This document shows positions 1 to 11,054 of a stretch of 64,000 nt of DNA, piece after piece. Positions within the stretch are counted from its first letter, which is position 1, and every line of letters starts with the position of its first letter. The DNA is from Ligula intestinalis (Eukaryota > Platyhelminthes > Cestoda > Diphyllobothriidea > Diphyllobothriidae): positions 34,267,074 to 34,331,073 of the forward strand of contig JAYGXS010000001.1 of NCBI GenBank assembly GCA_036362985.1, written 5' to 3'. The notes below the pieces were generated by a model. It had not been told where the DNA came from and did not search any database. It saw only the letters and a list, made by a program, of their open reading frames with translations. Position numbers and translations under genes: made by a program.

Positions 1-1190
1 TTTACGTAATAGATAATAGAGATGGTGGAAGTAACCAGAGTTTCAAGCTGATTCCATGGAGCCAGCTAATTCGGTCCAATGGTTCTGCCTGTCACATCTT
101 GCTGATCGCATAGTTATCTGAAGTTGACAACCGAGCGATCCCAGCTTGTGCCGAGAAATGGAGGGTCATTGTGGAGATCCAGTCCTTCCTCTGTACTACC
201 TGTTGTTGAAAGCTCGAATTCATCGCACTTTGAAGGGCATTTCTCAATCGTGGCCATTGAGTATCGGACGAAGTTTGATTATCGAAGTTATCTGGAGGTT
301 CGATATGAACAGTGGACTGATCTCTGATCCGTGTAGTAAGACTTTCGTTGAACGCTACACGGGTTTCTGTGTTTGATAGTGCGATAACGTTGACACGTTT
401 CGGGGGCAATCTCTTACTGTGATTCGACAAGCGGAGCTTGAAGCGGGCACGGACAAGTACATGATCTGATCCAACTTCAGCAACTCAAAACTATCGGCTG
501 TCTGATACTGAGGTGGCCCACCTTGAGCGTTTTAAGATGTAGTCTATCTGGTTGTTCCATTCGACCATCGTCGGAATACCACGTTAGCAACCGCCGATCG
601 GGGGTGTTAAAAACGAGTGTTTGTAACGACGAAAGGATTATAATCAGAAAATGTTACCATTCGTTCTCCGTTGTCGCAACGTTAGCCCAGTCCATATTTT
701 CGGAGGTTGTGCCTCGTGGTTTCATCGCACGGGCCAGTTCTGGCATTCCAGTCTTTTGCGACGAAGAAAAAGTCTCTAGGGGGTATCCTGGTCATTGTAG
801 CTTAAAATCTTTCATAAAACTTAGTCTTAACTTCTTCATCCACTTGCAATGTTGGGGCATAAATGGTAACCGCAGTTATATTTGCTAGGCTGCCTTTCAA
901 GCGGGCTGTGGCAATCTGCTCTGCGATAGACTCAAACGCTGAGAGAGTGTTATGCACCAACGTTGTCATGGCTATTGCCACACCATGCTGTCCTGTGTTC
1001 GTTTGTGGACCACTGTGGAGGAGCATGTACTCAGAATCCTCTTGTGGGACCTTAATTTCTGGGAAACGAACTTCTGACAGACAGGCAACGTCTACCTTAT
1101 AGTCCTACAATGCGCGCGCTAGAAGTGCTTGACTTCCGAAATCAAGCAATGTCCGCACATTCCAGCAACCGATGTTCAAGCTCTGTCGCG
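1..1190 (-). pseudogene. RTE-like non-LTR retrotransposon endonuclease, decayed and truncated
   Basis: Read on the minus strand from about 1190, the translation gives an apurinic-type endonuclease of a LINE: a WNVRTLLD start, then CLSEVRF, the stretch HSGPQTNTGQHGVAIA, TIYAPTL, the catalytic-loop match KDWNARTGP, GLG*RCDNGERMV and TNTRF*HP. Further down comes the C-terminal linker (ALSNTETRVAFNESLTTRIR, then WISTMTL), and the last residues, near WTELAGSME, are the usual join to the reverse transcriptase, which would lie left of the window. Several in-frame stops (for example at 1105-1107 and 802-804) and frameshifts around 530-600 show it is dead. The family assignment to the RTE/SR2-like type rests on memory of conserved motifs; a CR1-like element is the alternative. 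Longest open pieces are 92-430 and 802-1026. Confidence 0.75.
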
Positions 1191-1319
1191 AATTTAGGGC
1201 ACTGGCTCACATATTTGGGACTCCGGGCACCAGAGGACCAAGGAGCGCGTCGTTTTCCGGGGACGCCTTAGCAGTATTAAGATTCATGATGTTCTTATCG
1301 TCCATGAAATTTCATGGGA

Positions 1320-2700
1320 ATTTTGTTACCAATGGCGTCCCCGGTGTTATTTGCCATTGCCGTCTGTTAGCCGTGCGTATACCCACTTTGCCGCAAATCA
1401 CCAGCAAAAAGGCATATGCCACTGCACGGAAACCATTCACAATCTTTCTATCGAATATTGTAGAAACAATGCATGAAAATGTTCGCGTTCCAGGGATCAG
1501 AATATACAAGAAAGAAGGCGTGTTGAGCACCGGATCAGTTAGTTGATTGTCCTGAGCTTTCGAACTTTTACAGGAGTCCAACTTCAGAGATGAGAAGCAG
1601 CAACAAAAGGAGGATGACTATAGTGGCCATAGGCGCAGATGCCATTTACAATTGTGTAATAATGCCCTGCATTCCCCAACGCTGGTATGTTACTGCTGCT
1701 GTAGTTTGAATCCAAAAACATCCCAATGAGCCAGCGAAGGATGAATCAGGCTTTTCTTTTACTAAACTATCGGGTAATGCGGAAAAATTCCTGAGCAACG
1801 CCAAAATCATGGAGTCACCTGAAATGCTTACACAGGGTCTGATAGTTGCGTTGTAATTGGGCCGTTCTCGAGTGGTGAATATAATGGAACTGACGATTCA
1901 ATCAAGACAACATTGCAAAACTATGAGTAAAGCCTACTACTTGTTCTGAGGACAGACGAACCTATAGCTTACGAGAAAGGCAATCGATGTTGCAATCCCA
2001 CGCTAAGAGCTCCTCAAGATAGGCCGAGTTCAATATTCTGGATATGGCGACATAGACTCCGTACCGCGTCTGATGAGGAACAACAATAGGAGCAACATGT
2101 CAGCTAATGATAAACTTAATTCAAACTAGCTGAAGTACCGCGGGTAAATTTTGCGCACCAACTTAAACAAAAGGTTATAAATACAACTTACAGAAAGGCG
2201 TAATAACTAGAATTAGTCTAGAAAGTTGTGTGCAAATGAAAGTACGACAAAGTTGCATATAAATAAATATATGGCAAACGGCTACCAGAAACTCACCCCC
2301 ATCTTTGCCATCCTCCACGCCATGACTAAATGTCTGTCATGCAAAATTCGAGCACTTTAGCTAGAAATAAATTTATTCGCAATCATGATGCACTTGTCCC
2401 TATCGGTCTCTCCCCTAACTACCACATCTGTGAGCTCTCCGAGCCTGTCAGCTGACTGGTCATGGGATTGAACGCCATGGATGGTGTGGCTTGAACGTTT
2501 CACATCCATTCTCTCTATGGCCTGTCACGTGGACGCAACTCAGTAGCCGTTTTGTACAGAGTCAGCCTTGCAGATGTGGGCGTGCAATGGGCTAGTGTGG
2601 TATCCGTGCTGGTTCTACGTACCTGCACGCAGCGCAGCTTAGTTCTTGAGGGTGAAGGGGGGAGTGGGGGCGGGACGAAGCACATACGGGCAATTGTTTA
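1320..2700 (+). repeat. Dispersed repeat family A, copy 1, 5' part
   Basis: This stretch resembles 4380-5330 in the same order and orientation, and parts of 35.6-41.0 kb in reverse. Shared blocks include GAAACCATTCACAATCTTTC (about 1430), a block near CATTTACAATTGTGTAA (1643), GAAATGCTTACACAGGGTC (about 1822), and GAGCCTGTCAGCTGACTGG (about 2440). No protein domain is visible. It stops matching near 2700, where a foreign segment appears to begin. Confidence 0.6.
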
Positions 2701-3143
2701 ACTTGTAGCGACCTCGTATTCTAAGCTGTTTTGCTCGCACGCTTCTGGGGCATGTCCCGCATGCCCGGCTCTCGCGTCCACCAGCACGTGCGCACCAGAT
2801 GGTGTTAAACCTTAGGTCTGTTGTTGGCCAAGGCTGCAATATCGCCGTCTACGTTAGAACTTGCGTGAGCCCCCAAGGAAGAACACAGCAAGAAGTGTGC
2901 AGAAAGCAGAAGTCTTCGAAAACCTAGTATAGCATCCTTTAAAGCAAGTGGACGCGTATGTACAAGGTTGGACCAATTAGATTGTGGGCTCAAGTAGGGG
3001 CGGTACTTCATTGGCTATATTACTCGCGTAGCCGCACGGCGTCATCACGTGCATTGTGTGTGAGCGAACCGGTTGCTTGCTTTGGGAACGCTTCGTCAGG
3101 TCTGTGTGCGCACCATTGATTTCGGCCCTGACATGTCCCTTGT
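2701..3143. other. Unmatched flank of the Gypsy integrase fragment
   Basis: GC is higher than in the surroundings. The segment lies between the point where family A matching is lost and the Gypsy integrase tail. It may be the 3' untranslated region or a long terminal repeat of that element read on the minus strand, but I could not find a second LTR copy in the window. Confidence 0.3.
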
Positions 3144-3500
3144 TTAAGCTGAGTCGTAAGAATTGAGCCGCGGGTTCATCTGCAACGGGACTGTTTGCGT
3201 CCTTTTTCGGCCAGGTCGTCTAGAGGCTTCGTGATATCGGCTTGTTGCTGGAGCTGTGGGTTCTTGCCTTGGTTTCGGCAAGTAAAATGTGTCCAGAAGT
3301 AGTTCCAATGATAAGTTTAGGCTTGCATGTGGTATGTCAGTACGTTCAGTGTGTTTCAACTGATTGGCGTGGCGCACCCAAATGTTTGAGCCAACCTGAA
3401 TCTCGTAGACGACGTCACCACCCTTTCGGTGAACACGTCCAAGCGTCCACTTTTCCCGATTATTCCTGTAGTTATTTGCAAGAAGCACCTGGCCCGATTG
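3144..3500 (-). pseudogene. Gypsy-type LTR retrotransposon, integrase C-terminal fragment
   Basis: The minus-strand translation has the pattern of the end of a Ty3/Gypsy Pol polyprotein: VLLANNYRNNREKWTLGRV, then VVYEIQVGSNIWVRHANQLK, the linker LELLLDTFYLPKP, and a basic tail RRPGRKRTQTVPLQMNP ending in a stop at 3144. In known elements this region binds DNA during integration. Only about 115 residues remain open; no protease, RT, RNase H or integrase catalytic core is found upstream between 3500 and 3850, so the copy is a truncated relic. It is carried in the opposite orientation to the family A repeat on either side, which suggests it was inserted into that repeat. The motif recognition is from general family knowledge and has not been checked by a search. 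Confidence 0.65.
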
Positions 3501-3850
3501 CTACAGTCGTTGCTTTGCACTGTGGCGTCGGTTGGATTGCCTTACCATTGCCGTCGGATGAGCTGATCCATCAACAACACCGACAGATGACAGCAGACGG
3601 ATGACGTCAAATGATGTCAGTCCTAACAGGCCAATCACTCCCCAAGGCCAGTTCACAAAGAACCTTAGTGCGGTGACTGCTTACGCTCAGACATCCCCGG
3701 AGCCGGTGACCTCATGACCGGTTACAGGCATCCAGATTCGGCGACTACACCTGCCAAAATGCGACTCTGAACTCGGCCCGCTCATTGCTGGACTGCACTC
3801 GTCTGGGATTCACTCACCTATTACTCATATTCTACTCCTTCTGCATTTAG
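3501..3850. other. Unclassified sequence upstream of Gypsy fragment
   Basis: No domain could be read in any frame. It may be eroded pol sequence of the neighbouring Gypsy fragment. A short open frame on the plus strand (3242-3604) overlaps the integrase antisense and is treated as a shadow. Confidence 0.3.
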
Positions 3851-4320
3851 TTAAATGATTCATAACACTCTGGCGATGCACGCCTTAGCTTATATACTAG
3901 TTCATAACCGTTGGGATACGTTCTACCTTCTATTGTCCGGCCAGACTTCTTCATATCCCACAAACTAGTAAACACTGAAAGCGCCCAGGTAAGCTGGCGG
4001 CCAATAACTCGGTGGTTTGTACTTCTAACTGACTGTGGTTGCATTTTGTCATGTGCACATATACCTCCCGACTACAGCAGCATTCTAAAATTGACTCCGG
4101 CTTGCGCATTATTATCGGATTTTGCAGAATCTTAGGTATTAATGTCATATTATGTGAAAGCATTTCAGTAGCCAAGACCTCACACAGCGTAAGAGTTGTC
4201 AGGTGAACACGTGCCATGGGCCAGTGTGTCACCCTTTCAAGTCCACCGCACATGACACATGGCTGATTCATAGAGGTGAGTGGAGTGGAGCACGTACTCA
4301 CAAAATACTTAACAAACATG
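3850..4320 (+). repeat. Dispersed repeat family A, 3' part
   Basis: The block GGTGGTTTGTACTTCTAACT (about 4012) recurs at 5345-5390 and 5700-5740 and, inverted, at 35700 and 39140. The sequence at 4146-4310, when reversed, matches 38920-39060 and 39915-40060. The order of blocks equals that of the reverse-strand copies at 39 kb read backwards, so this is plausibly the 3' half of copy 1, separated from 1320-2700 by about 1.15 kb of inserted DNA. Confidence 0.5.
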
Positions 4321-4379
4321 CATTAATGATTAAAAAAGATAATTTATAAACCAATGAAGGAAAATCCAGGCTTTTATAA

Positions 4380-5460
4380 TTTTTGGACTATCGGATTTAA
4401 ATGAGCTCATGAGGAAATATCACTTGGCCACGCCAACATCATGGAGTATCCGGCACGTGCTTTGTAGCCGAGGTCCTGATAAACGACTGGTTTTGTTAGC
4501 GCTCTATTCACACAGATGCCATATGGCTTTGGTTATGTCATTGCAGGTAAACATACGCAATCTTTCTCTCGAATACTCTAGAAACACGCAGATTGCATTT
4601 ACAGTTGTGTGAAAGGTCCTTGTATTCTCTAACTTTGGTATGTTTCTGCTGGTAAAGTTTGAATCTTTAGCCATCATAATGCGCCAATGAAGGATAAATC
4701 AGGCTTTCTATTTCTAAACTATCGTGTCATGAGGAAAAATCCCTTAGCAAAGCTAAAATCTTGAAGTCACCTGAAATGCTAACACAGGGTCCGATACATG
4801 ATTTGTAACCGGGCGTTCTCGAGCGGCGGAAGTGACACCTCTATTAAGACCACATTACGAAAATGCAACTTTAGCCTACTACTCGTTCTGAGAACAAACG
4901 AACCCTCTCCCATCTTCGCCACGACTAAAACCTCGTCATGCAGCATGCAAACCCCGTTAGCTGTATTATAGTTTAGCGATGAATTTATTCGTAATCATGC
5001 TGCAATCATGATCGCTATCGGTGTCATTATCTCTTTCCCCCTAAGTACCGCATACCTGAGCTCTCCGAGCCTGTCAGCTGACTGGTCATGGGATTGAACA
5101 CCATGAATGGTGCGGCTTGATCGTTTCACACACACTCTCTACGGCCTGTCACGTGAATACAACTCGGTTGCTGGCTCATAGGGCGTCAGCCTTGCCGGTG
5201 TGGGCGTGCAATGAGCCAGTGTGGCGTCCACGATGGGTTCTGCGCACCTGCCTGCCACGCAGCTTAGGTCTTGGGGGCGGGAGTGAAGCATGCAGGCACA
5301 ACTACTTATCAAATAAATATTAAAAATGCTCACCTGAGCCAGCTGAAAATAACCCGGTGGTTTGTACTTCTAACTGATTGCGGTTGAATGATGTGATGTA
5401 GATAAATCTGTCGGCCGCAGCATGTACTTTTTAGCCGAACGTCAGAAAACCTTAGGTTTT
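4380..5460 (+). repeat. Dispersed repeat family A, copy 2
   Basis: Collinear with copy 1: the ATTTACAGTTGTGTGAAAGG block near 4597, the block around GAAATGCTAACACAGGGTCC at 4780, the GAGCCTGTCAGCTGACTGG block near 5070, then AATGAGCCAGTGTGGCGTCC near 5210, followed by the GGTGGTTTGTACTTCTAACT block at 5354. Divergence from copy 1 is obvious by eye, so both copies are old. No coding capacity is recognised. Confidence 0.6.
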
Positions 5461-6250
5461 ATTCAAACTTACCATTTTCGCATTGAGATAACTGTCAGCT
5501 ACCGTGGCCAGTGTCCCTTATCTTTTCATTCCCTTCACCCTCCTTCTTCCAAAACCCAGGTATTATTTGCGATTGCGCGAGAGATCCCGTGAACTTATCA
5601 ACATCAGTTTGTCTTTTCTTGGGCAATTTTAATCAGATATGGTTACAGTTAATCCTTCGCAAAGCTCGTTTCATTGCAGTTGCAGATGCAGCAGCAACGA
5701 ATAACCCAGTGGTTTGCACTTCTAACCTATTGCGGTTCCATTTTTTCCTGACTTGTGCTTTACTAGCGGACTTCAGAGAACCGTAGGTTTTAAACAAAAC
5801 AACTGGTTTTGCATATGTTATATGAACCTAGCCGCTAGATGTCTTTGCTTGAGTCACTTATACTTCCATCCGTAATTGTGTGGCAGTCCCGGACTATTCA
5901 TGACCTTTAAAATTGCCGCCTCCAATTTCCTTGATTGTTCCTAGTGTTTAAATGCACTGACAACACCACTAGGACTTGAGGATTTAACTATTTTTGTCAT
6001 ATTTTACATACCTCTGAAGTATTGCTGTTTTTGGTCATTGTGATATCTTACTTTGGGTTACGCGCTATACGTACATTGATTCAAAGTATTCTAATCACAA
6101 TAGTATTAACTCCGGTAACTCTCTCTCTCTCCCGAAAATCATAGCAGCACAAAGATGTCATTTACAATTGCGTGAGGGGTCCTTCTATTTCCGAGCTTCG
6201 GTAAGTCTTTTCTAGTCCAGTTGTGAGCAAATATCGTCCCAAAATCTTAT
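5461..6250 (+). repeat. Dispersed repeat family A, partial copies
   Basis: A second GGTTTGCACTTCTAACC-type block sits near 5712 and a CATTTACAATTGCGTGAGGGG block near 6160, both related to family A. The rest is too diverged to align by eye. A short CT-rich run occurs at about 6120. Confidence 0.4.
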
Positions 6251-6309
6251 ATTTAAACTATTAAGTTGGTTTGGCAGATTTGCTTAATTTGACCACCACA
6301 CGCCTATAG

Positions 6310-6346
6310 TTTTTCACACTTGGGTCAACTCAAATTATATTTAAAC
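6310..6346 (+). repeat. tRNA-SINE tail fragment
   Basis: The sequence TTTTTCACACTTGGGTCAAC followed by TCAAATTA matches the tail that follows box B in the SINE copies at 15.7, 16.1 and 47.2 kb. No box A or B is visible here, so only the 3' end is supported. Confidence 0.4.
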
Positions 6347-7162
6347 ATCGGTCCATTGCAGCTGGATATTGCTATCTAACATAAATATATCTACTATTAA
6401 TAGAGTTTGTTTATAACATGAGAAAAAAATGGAATTCTCTGTTGTAGTCTTGAATTACTGCCTAGTTTTTCTCGAATTAATTTGAGTTTCTATGGAAGAA
6501 CTAGACACAGCTCACCACAGGTAAAGGCCTATTTTACTTCCTTAGTACAAAGACTGACAATAACCAAATGAGGCCAAATGCCAAACCATTTTTACTAGCA
6601 CGAGTAGAAGTGCCTATTCTTCAAGCTAAAAATGTAATGATGAACACACCAATTTTGCGAAGGTTTCTGCGGGTATAATTGAAGTTTTTGTCCTCCTAAA
6701 ATACAACTTAAGAACAAAAAAATGGCGAAGTATGCAGAATTTATTAATCTTATAGTTTAATAGTCTTCCCACTTCTTCCATCCACCCACATGAGTGACGA
6801 ACCTTCATTTGAACAGTGATAACTTGTTAGCAAATTGACGGGTCCATTGGATAGACATGCGCCGCTTCCAAATTGTTGCCAATAAGCACCAAAACGTTTA
6901 TTCCATTAAAACCAATTAAAAATAGACGGCCTATGCCACGTGAGGTTATTTGCCATTACGGTGGCTGATATATCGTGTACAAGAAAAGCCAGCAAGAAAC
7001 TCTGTCAGCGGAACATATGCCGAACTGGATCCTGAGGAGGGAAAAGAGTTTGGAATTTATATTTGTAAGTGCCAGAAAGGCACTATCTAAACAACATTAG
7101 TACCAAAATAAAGTTATGACAGTATGCGCAGATAAAATATGCAAATCTGTAATATAAGAAGT
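6347..7162. other. No recognisable feature
   Basis: AT-rich sequence without a domain in any frame. A short stretch near 6950-6990 (GTTATTTGCCATTACGGT) resembles the start of family A at about 1346. Confidence 0.4.
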
Positions 7163-7929
7163 CAGTTTATGGCAAACAATTGTTTTCAGCAACTCTTCAT
7201 CAGACCACACATTTGCAAGGGAAATTAACGCTGTACATAACAATTAAAGTTTGAATAGGTAGAAAAATCAATAACTATCTAACACGGGCGCTGATTGGCC
7301 AACGCGGACTATGTCAGTTTGCGCATGTAGGCCACGTCAGCGTGTTGGTTGAGGGACTGTCACTTGTTGGTAGGGGCAAAATCTCATCGCCACCTGGTGT
7401 CGGTTTAGGCCATGGAAGTGACAGAGCTTGTGTCAGAGTCTTCTGACAACAAAGCACTGGATTTGCTAGCCTTATAGCTACTGCTTCGGCTGTTACAAGC
7501 ATCCGTTGCGTAGACCTTTGGAAAAAGTAGATGGTGTCCTGTAGACCCCCGGAAAGGCTTTGTTAGTATCGACACAATGGTTCCTATCGACAAAATGTGC
7601 GAGAATAGCACTCGATATCGATCTAGTTTCACCTTTGCTTAGCCAGGTCAGTATGTGCTCACTTACCCTCTTTTCGAGACGCCTTGTTGTACGGCCGATG
7701 TATCCCGCTCCACAGGAGCAAGTATAAGAGTAAATGCACATTGATGTGGCCTTCGAAGGGAGTCTGTCTTTACCTCACAATCGTAGGAGGGGAGAGTTTG
7801 TGAAGAGCACCTGTTAGTTCGCCGCTGGGAAAGCGTTTGTGATTGCAGTCCTCAAGCGTCGTCTGACCAGCTCGCTGGTTGCATCGCCTAAGAAAGGCAG
7901 TCTTATGAACACGTCTTTCTTTTCTGCAG
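7163..7929 (-). pseudogene. PLE-1 Penelope-like element, GIY-YIG endonuclease end, left arm of palindrome
   Basis: The minus strand encodes the C-terminal part of a Penelope-like retroelement: the RT-to-endonuclease linker (FIRLPFLGDATSELVRRRL), then a GIY-YIG type nuclease with YTCSCGAGYIGRTTRRLEKR, VSEHILTW, KGETRS and AILAHFVDRNH, a proline-rich tail with SLPWPKPTPGGD, and a 3' untranslated region ending with a hammerhead-like motif at 7171-7206. In known PLEs this nuclease nicks the target DNA. Compared with the right arm it lacks one base near 7509, which shifts the frame after the FSKGLR region, and it has in-frame stops in the linker. It is 5'-truncated: no RT core is present on this arm before the assembly gap. 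Confidence 0.85.
7171..7206 (-). ncRNA. Hammerhead-ribozyme-like motif, PLE-1 left arm
   Basis: On the minus strand the order is GGT, CTGATGA, AGAGTTGCT, GAA, the perfect 10-base palindrome AACAATTGTT, T, GCC. This fits stem I, conserved core, a 2 bp stem II (AG/CT), GAA, self-complementary stem III, a U cleavage site and the returning stem I. Stem II is minimal, so activity is uncertain. Confidence 0.45.
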
Positions 7930-7939
7930 NNNNNNNNNN
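7930..7939. other. Assembly gap of 10 N
   Basis: Ten unknown bases lie at the exact symmetry centre of the 7163-8707 palindrome; both flanks end in the same self-complementary CTGCAG. The gap length is probably nominal. Confidence 0.95.
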
Positions 7940-8707
7940 CTGCAGAAAAGAAAGACGTGTTCATAAGACTGCCTTTCTTAGGCGATGCAACCAGCGAGCT
8001 GGTCAGACGACGCTTGAGGACTGCAATCACAAACGCTTTCCCAGCGGCGAACTAACAGGTGCTCTTCACAAACTCTCCCATCCTACGATTGTGAGGTAAA
8101 GACAGACTCCCTTCGAAGGCCACATCAATGTGCATTTACACTTATACTTGCTCCTGTGGAGCAGGATACATCGGCCGTACAACAAGGCGTCTCGAAAAGA
8201 GGGTAAGTGAGCACATACTGACCTGGCTAAGCAAAGGTGAAACTAGATCGATATCGAGTGCTATTCTCGCACATTTTGTCGATAGGAACCATTGTGTCGA
8301 TACTAACAAAGCCTTTCCGGGGGTCTACAGGACACCATCTACTTTTTCCAAAGGCCTACGCCAACGGATGCCTGCAACAGCCGAAGCAGTAGCTATAAGG
8401 CTAGCAAATCCAGTGCTTTGTTGTCAGAAGACTCTGACACAAGCTCTGTCACTTCCATGGCCTAAACCGACACCAGGTGGCGATGAGATTTTGCCCCTTC
8501 CAACAAGCGACAGTCCCTCAACCAACACGCTGACGTGGCCTACATGCGCAAACTGACATAGTCCGCGTTGGCCAATCAGCGCCCGTGTTAGATAGTTATT
8601 GATTTTTCTACCTATTCAAACTTTAATTGTTATGTACAGCGTTAATTTCCCTTGCAAATGTGTGGTCTGATGAAGAGTTGCTGAAAACAATTGTTTGCCT
8701 TAAACTG
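7940..8707 (+). pseudogene. PLE-1 Penelope-like element, GIY-YIG endonuclease end, right arm of palindrome
   Basis: Near-perfect reverse complement of 7163-7929. The plus strand runs through the linker (FIRLPFLGDATSELVRRRL), an in-frame TAA at 8053-8055 and a TGA shortly after (TTG TGA where the 61.9 kb copy reads TTG GGA), then an open nuclease frame from 8128 to 8556. That frame has TCSCGAGYIGRTTRRLEKRV, the conserved EH of VSEHIL, a region starting KGETRSISSAILAHF, and the tail LPWPKPTPGGDE, about 142 residues. The frame starts at an internal methionine and is not a complete protein; a full PLE protein has an RT domain upstream. The 3' untranslated part ends with a hammerhead-like motif. 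Differences between the arms, such as CCCATCC against CCCCTCC near 8080, show the two were not simply copied by the assembler from identical reads. Confidence 0.85.
8664..8699 (+). ncRNA. Hammerhead-ribozyme-like motif, PLE-1 right arm
   Basis: GGT then CTGATGA, AGAGTTGCT, GAA, AACAATTGTT, T and GCC occur in this order. Stem I can form GGT/GCC (with one G-U), stem II two base pairs, and stem III is a 10-base palindrome that could pair within or between molecules. It is the mirror image of 7171-7206. Confidence 0.5.
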
Positions 8708-10400
8708 CATTCTTGTTAATTCTCACTCTGTTCCATTTCAAATTTTCGTATTCGTTCATGAGTAACTGAAGATATCAATATTTTTGACATCTTTCGCTTG
8801 CAGTATGATAGATAAAAGTTATGGTATGTCGGGGATTTTTGAAGATATGCTTGTACACGTTCTCATTGATCGGTTTGGTAAAAAATACTTCACATTCGCA
8901 CACGTTTCTTACTGGATTTTAGGGAAAAATCGTAGCAGATTTGCGAAACGGGAAATTTTAAACTGGTTCTACGGTTGGTGCTCAGAAAACAATTGGACTT
9001 CGCATAATTTTACCATCCTGATTTTCATGAATGCAAAACGGAAACGTTTGTTGTATTTATGGATATAGTTATAAATTCTCCGGCGTATATTCGTTAATCA
9101 TACAAGAGCTTCTGATCGGTAGCATTTAGTTGCGTAAAAATGTTTTGGGTACTTAGATAACTTTGATTTGTCCAATTCTGTCCTGTTTTCACTTCAATAT
9201 ACTGATATGAACTGAGCTCTTAATCAGTAAAACTTTTTGCCACTCAAATCAAAAAGAACAATGCCAATGTCCTTTAAAATTCTAGTTTTGAAATTTTGTG
9301 GCTTAGGCAAACTACTCTACTTTGTGTTTTCAAATTAAGGTTAGACTAAGCACCTAAGTGAACTTTTTCTTCAGTGCTTCTTCGATAGACCAGTTGTGTT
9401 TCCTTCTTGTCCATTAATTCACAGTATGGGCACGTAATTATAGAGTTATTTATTCGGACAGAATGCATAAAGTATTATTTTTAGAATTTAGGGACAAATA
9501 AAACAGTGGATTGTTTTCTGAAATCTAAATTTTCTCTTCTGTGTAATTTAAAAGTGTGTAAAAATTTACTGTAAGGAAACCCACGATGAGAATTTCTACA
9601 AAAAGTATGATTGCATTCATTTATTCAAAGTAGTAAGCTGAACACCTAAGGACTGGTCTGTTCTCTGTGGAATTTACGCAAGTCTTCCAAAAGCAGCCAA
9701 AGAAGGCCGAAATGACGGCATAGGAGAGGTACTTCAGGGCCAGAATAGCTGGCATACCCCATAAAATATTAATATAATTCTGAAATGTGGTTTGTGATCA
9801 GCAGAGATGACTGAAGCTTGTGTGCAACGATCAACTTTAACCTCAGCTTAAGTGCTCCTTTCTAGTTAAAACACCAATAGTAATCTCAATCAACACGGTA
9901 TGAGCTAGGCCAGATACTGGAATTTCCGCCAGTCAACTTTCCAAATTAATCTTAGAAATTTATTCTTTTTTAAGGCATAGAAAAACATCGCATTCAGTCG
10001 ATTGGGTAACGCCTTATCCTATAAACGGGCCCTGCTTAGTCCTATTACTGCTTAACAACTAACAGTCCTGTGTAAGACACCGGCGCACTTCTGAACACCA
10101 ATACCTAGAACATAGGTCAAATTTTCGCTCCTAAATCACCGTAACTTTGCGCTCACACTATCTGACCTTTTATTAATTGCAACAGAACTGATCATAACCA
10201 CGTAGGTTATATTATCGACTGCTTGTTGGTAGCTTTTGAATATATCGTGGTCATCCCGCAGTGGCTGATGGACTTCGGCCAAAATATTTCTTTAAAATTG
10301 CGGTCTATGCCTTTAGACCCCAGAGCATAGTAATATTCTCCAACTTAAAAATTAATAACTCAGGAAATAAAAAAAAGCTTTGTGAAAAGGCTGTTATTGC
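8708..10400. other. AT-rich unclassified sequence, partly family E-like
   Basis: 8730-8860 resembles 56590-56710 (shared CCGTTCCATTTCAA-like and GGTATGTC-like blocks), so part of this may belong to the AT-rich family E repeats. The plus-strand frame 8784-9068 (94 residues) has no domain I recognise. The remainder to 10400 shows nothing identifiable. Confidence 0.35.
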
Positions 10401-10402
10401 AA

Positions 10403-10640
10403 TCAGATTTCCCAGTCACCTCTCTGTTCATTAACAGACATTGGCGGATAGAGAGGCGTCTTCAATCTAAATTCACGGAAAGATGACTCAAGGAAGCCCA
10501 GACGTGTCCTGTGCACAATCGGATAAATTTTGGAAACATTCAATAAGTTATCCTCTTTTATAAAGGATGTATTGTGTAACCAATAGGACCAGAATGATTT
10601 TACAGGCATTTTGGTGGATTGTGAAAAAATCAAGGAAACG
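10403..10640 (-). pseudogene. Possible Penelope-like endonuclease C-terminus
   Basis: A 76-residue minus-strand frame reads VSKIYPIVHRTRLGFLESSF followed by REFRLKTPLYP. The pattern of a beta strand, an R..LGFLES helix and a short RLKTPL segment resembles the C-terminal end of PLE GIY-YIG domains, as seen more clearly at 17705-17955. No upstream cysteine cluster or YIG motif was found, so this is a tentative call; chance similarity is possible. Confidence 0.3.
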
Positions 10641-11054
10641 TTTGAATAAAATAGAAAAGTGCTTGCAATATAAAAAGGGGCTTACGCAGCAGAGGGGTTA
10701 GCATGCGGAGTATAGTTCACTAGCAAGACGATAAATGTTGCGATATATGACCGGGAATGAAATATTACCACTTTATCTCTCATAATATGTTTAAGTTTAA
10801 AAAGGCATGCGTAGGCAGCCTAGGGGGTCTCAAAAAGTCCCATAGTTCAACATGAGAGGTAGGACTGAATTAGACATTTGACCGCAAGAAAGCCAACGGA
10901 AATGTCAGATGTACAAACACCTAAAGCTTCCCAATGTATTTTTAAATAACTGTTTCGTCCATATAAGCGGCTCCGATCATCATACATTTAACAACAAGAG
11001 TATGTGACTGTTCAAGTGATATAAGATGGCAGCATAGATAAATTTACGCCACAC
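10641..11054. other. No recognisable feature
   Basis: No domain, repeat or RNA signal was recognised in this stretch. Confidence 0.4.

Noticed and set aside
7770..8099. Two 86-residue frames that run across the N gap on opposite strands with nearly the same sequence.
   Set aside because: They are produced by the palindrome and read the PLE-1 linker in the wrong frame; the true frame is the one with FIRLPFLGDATSELV.
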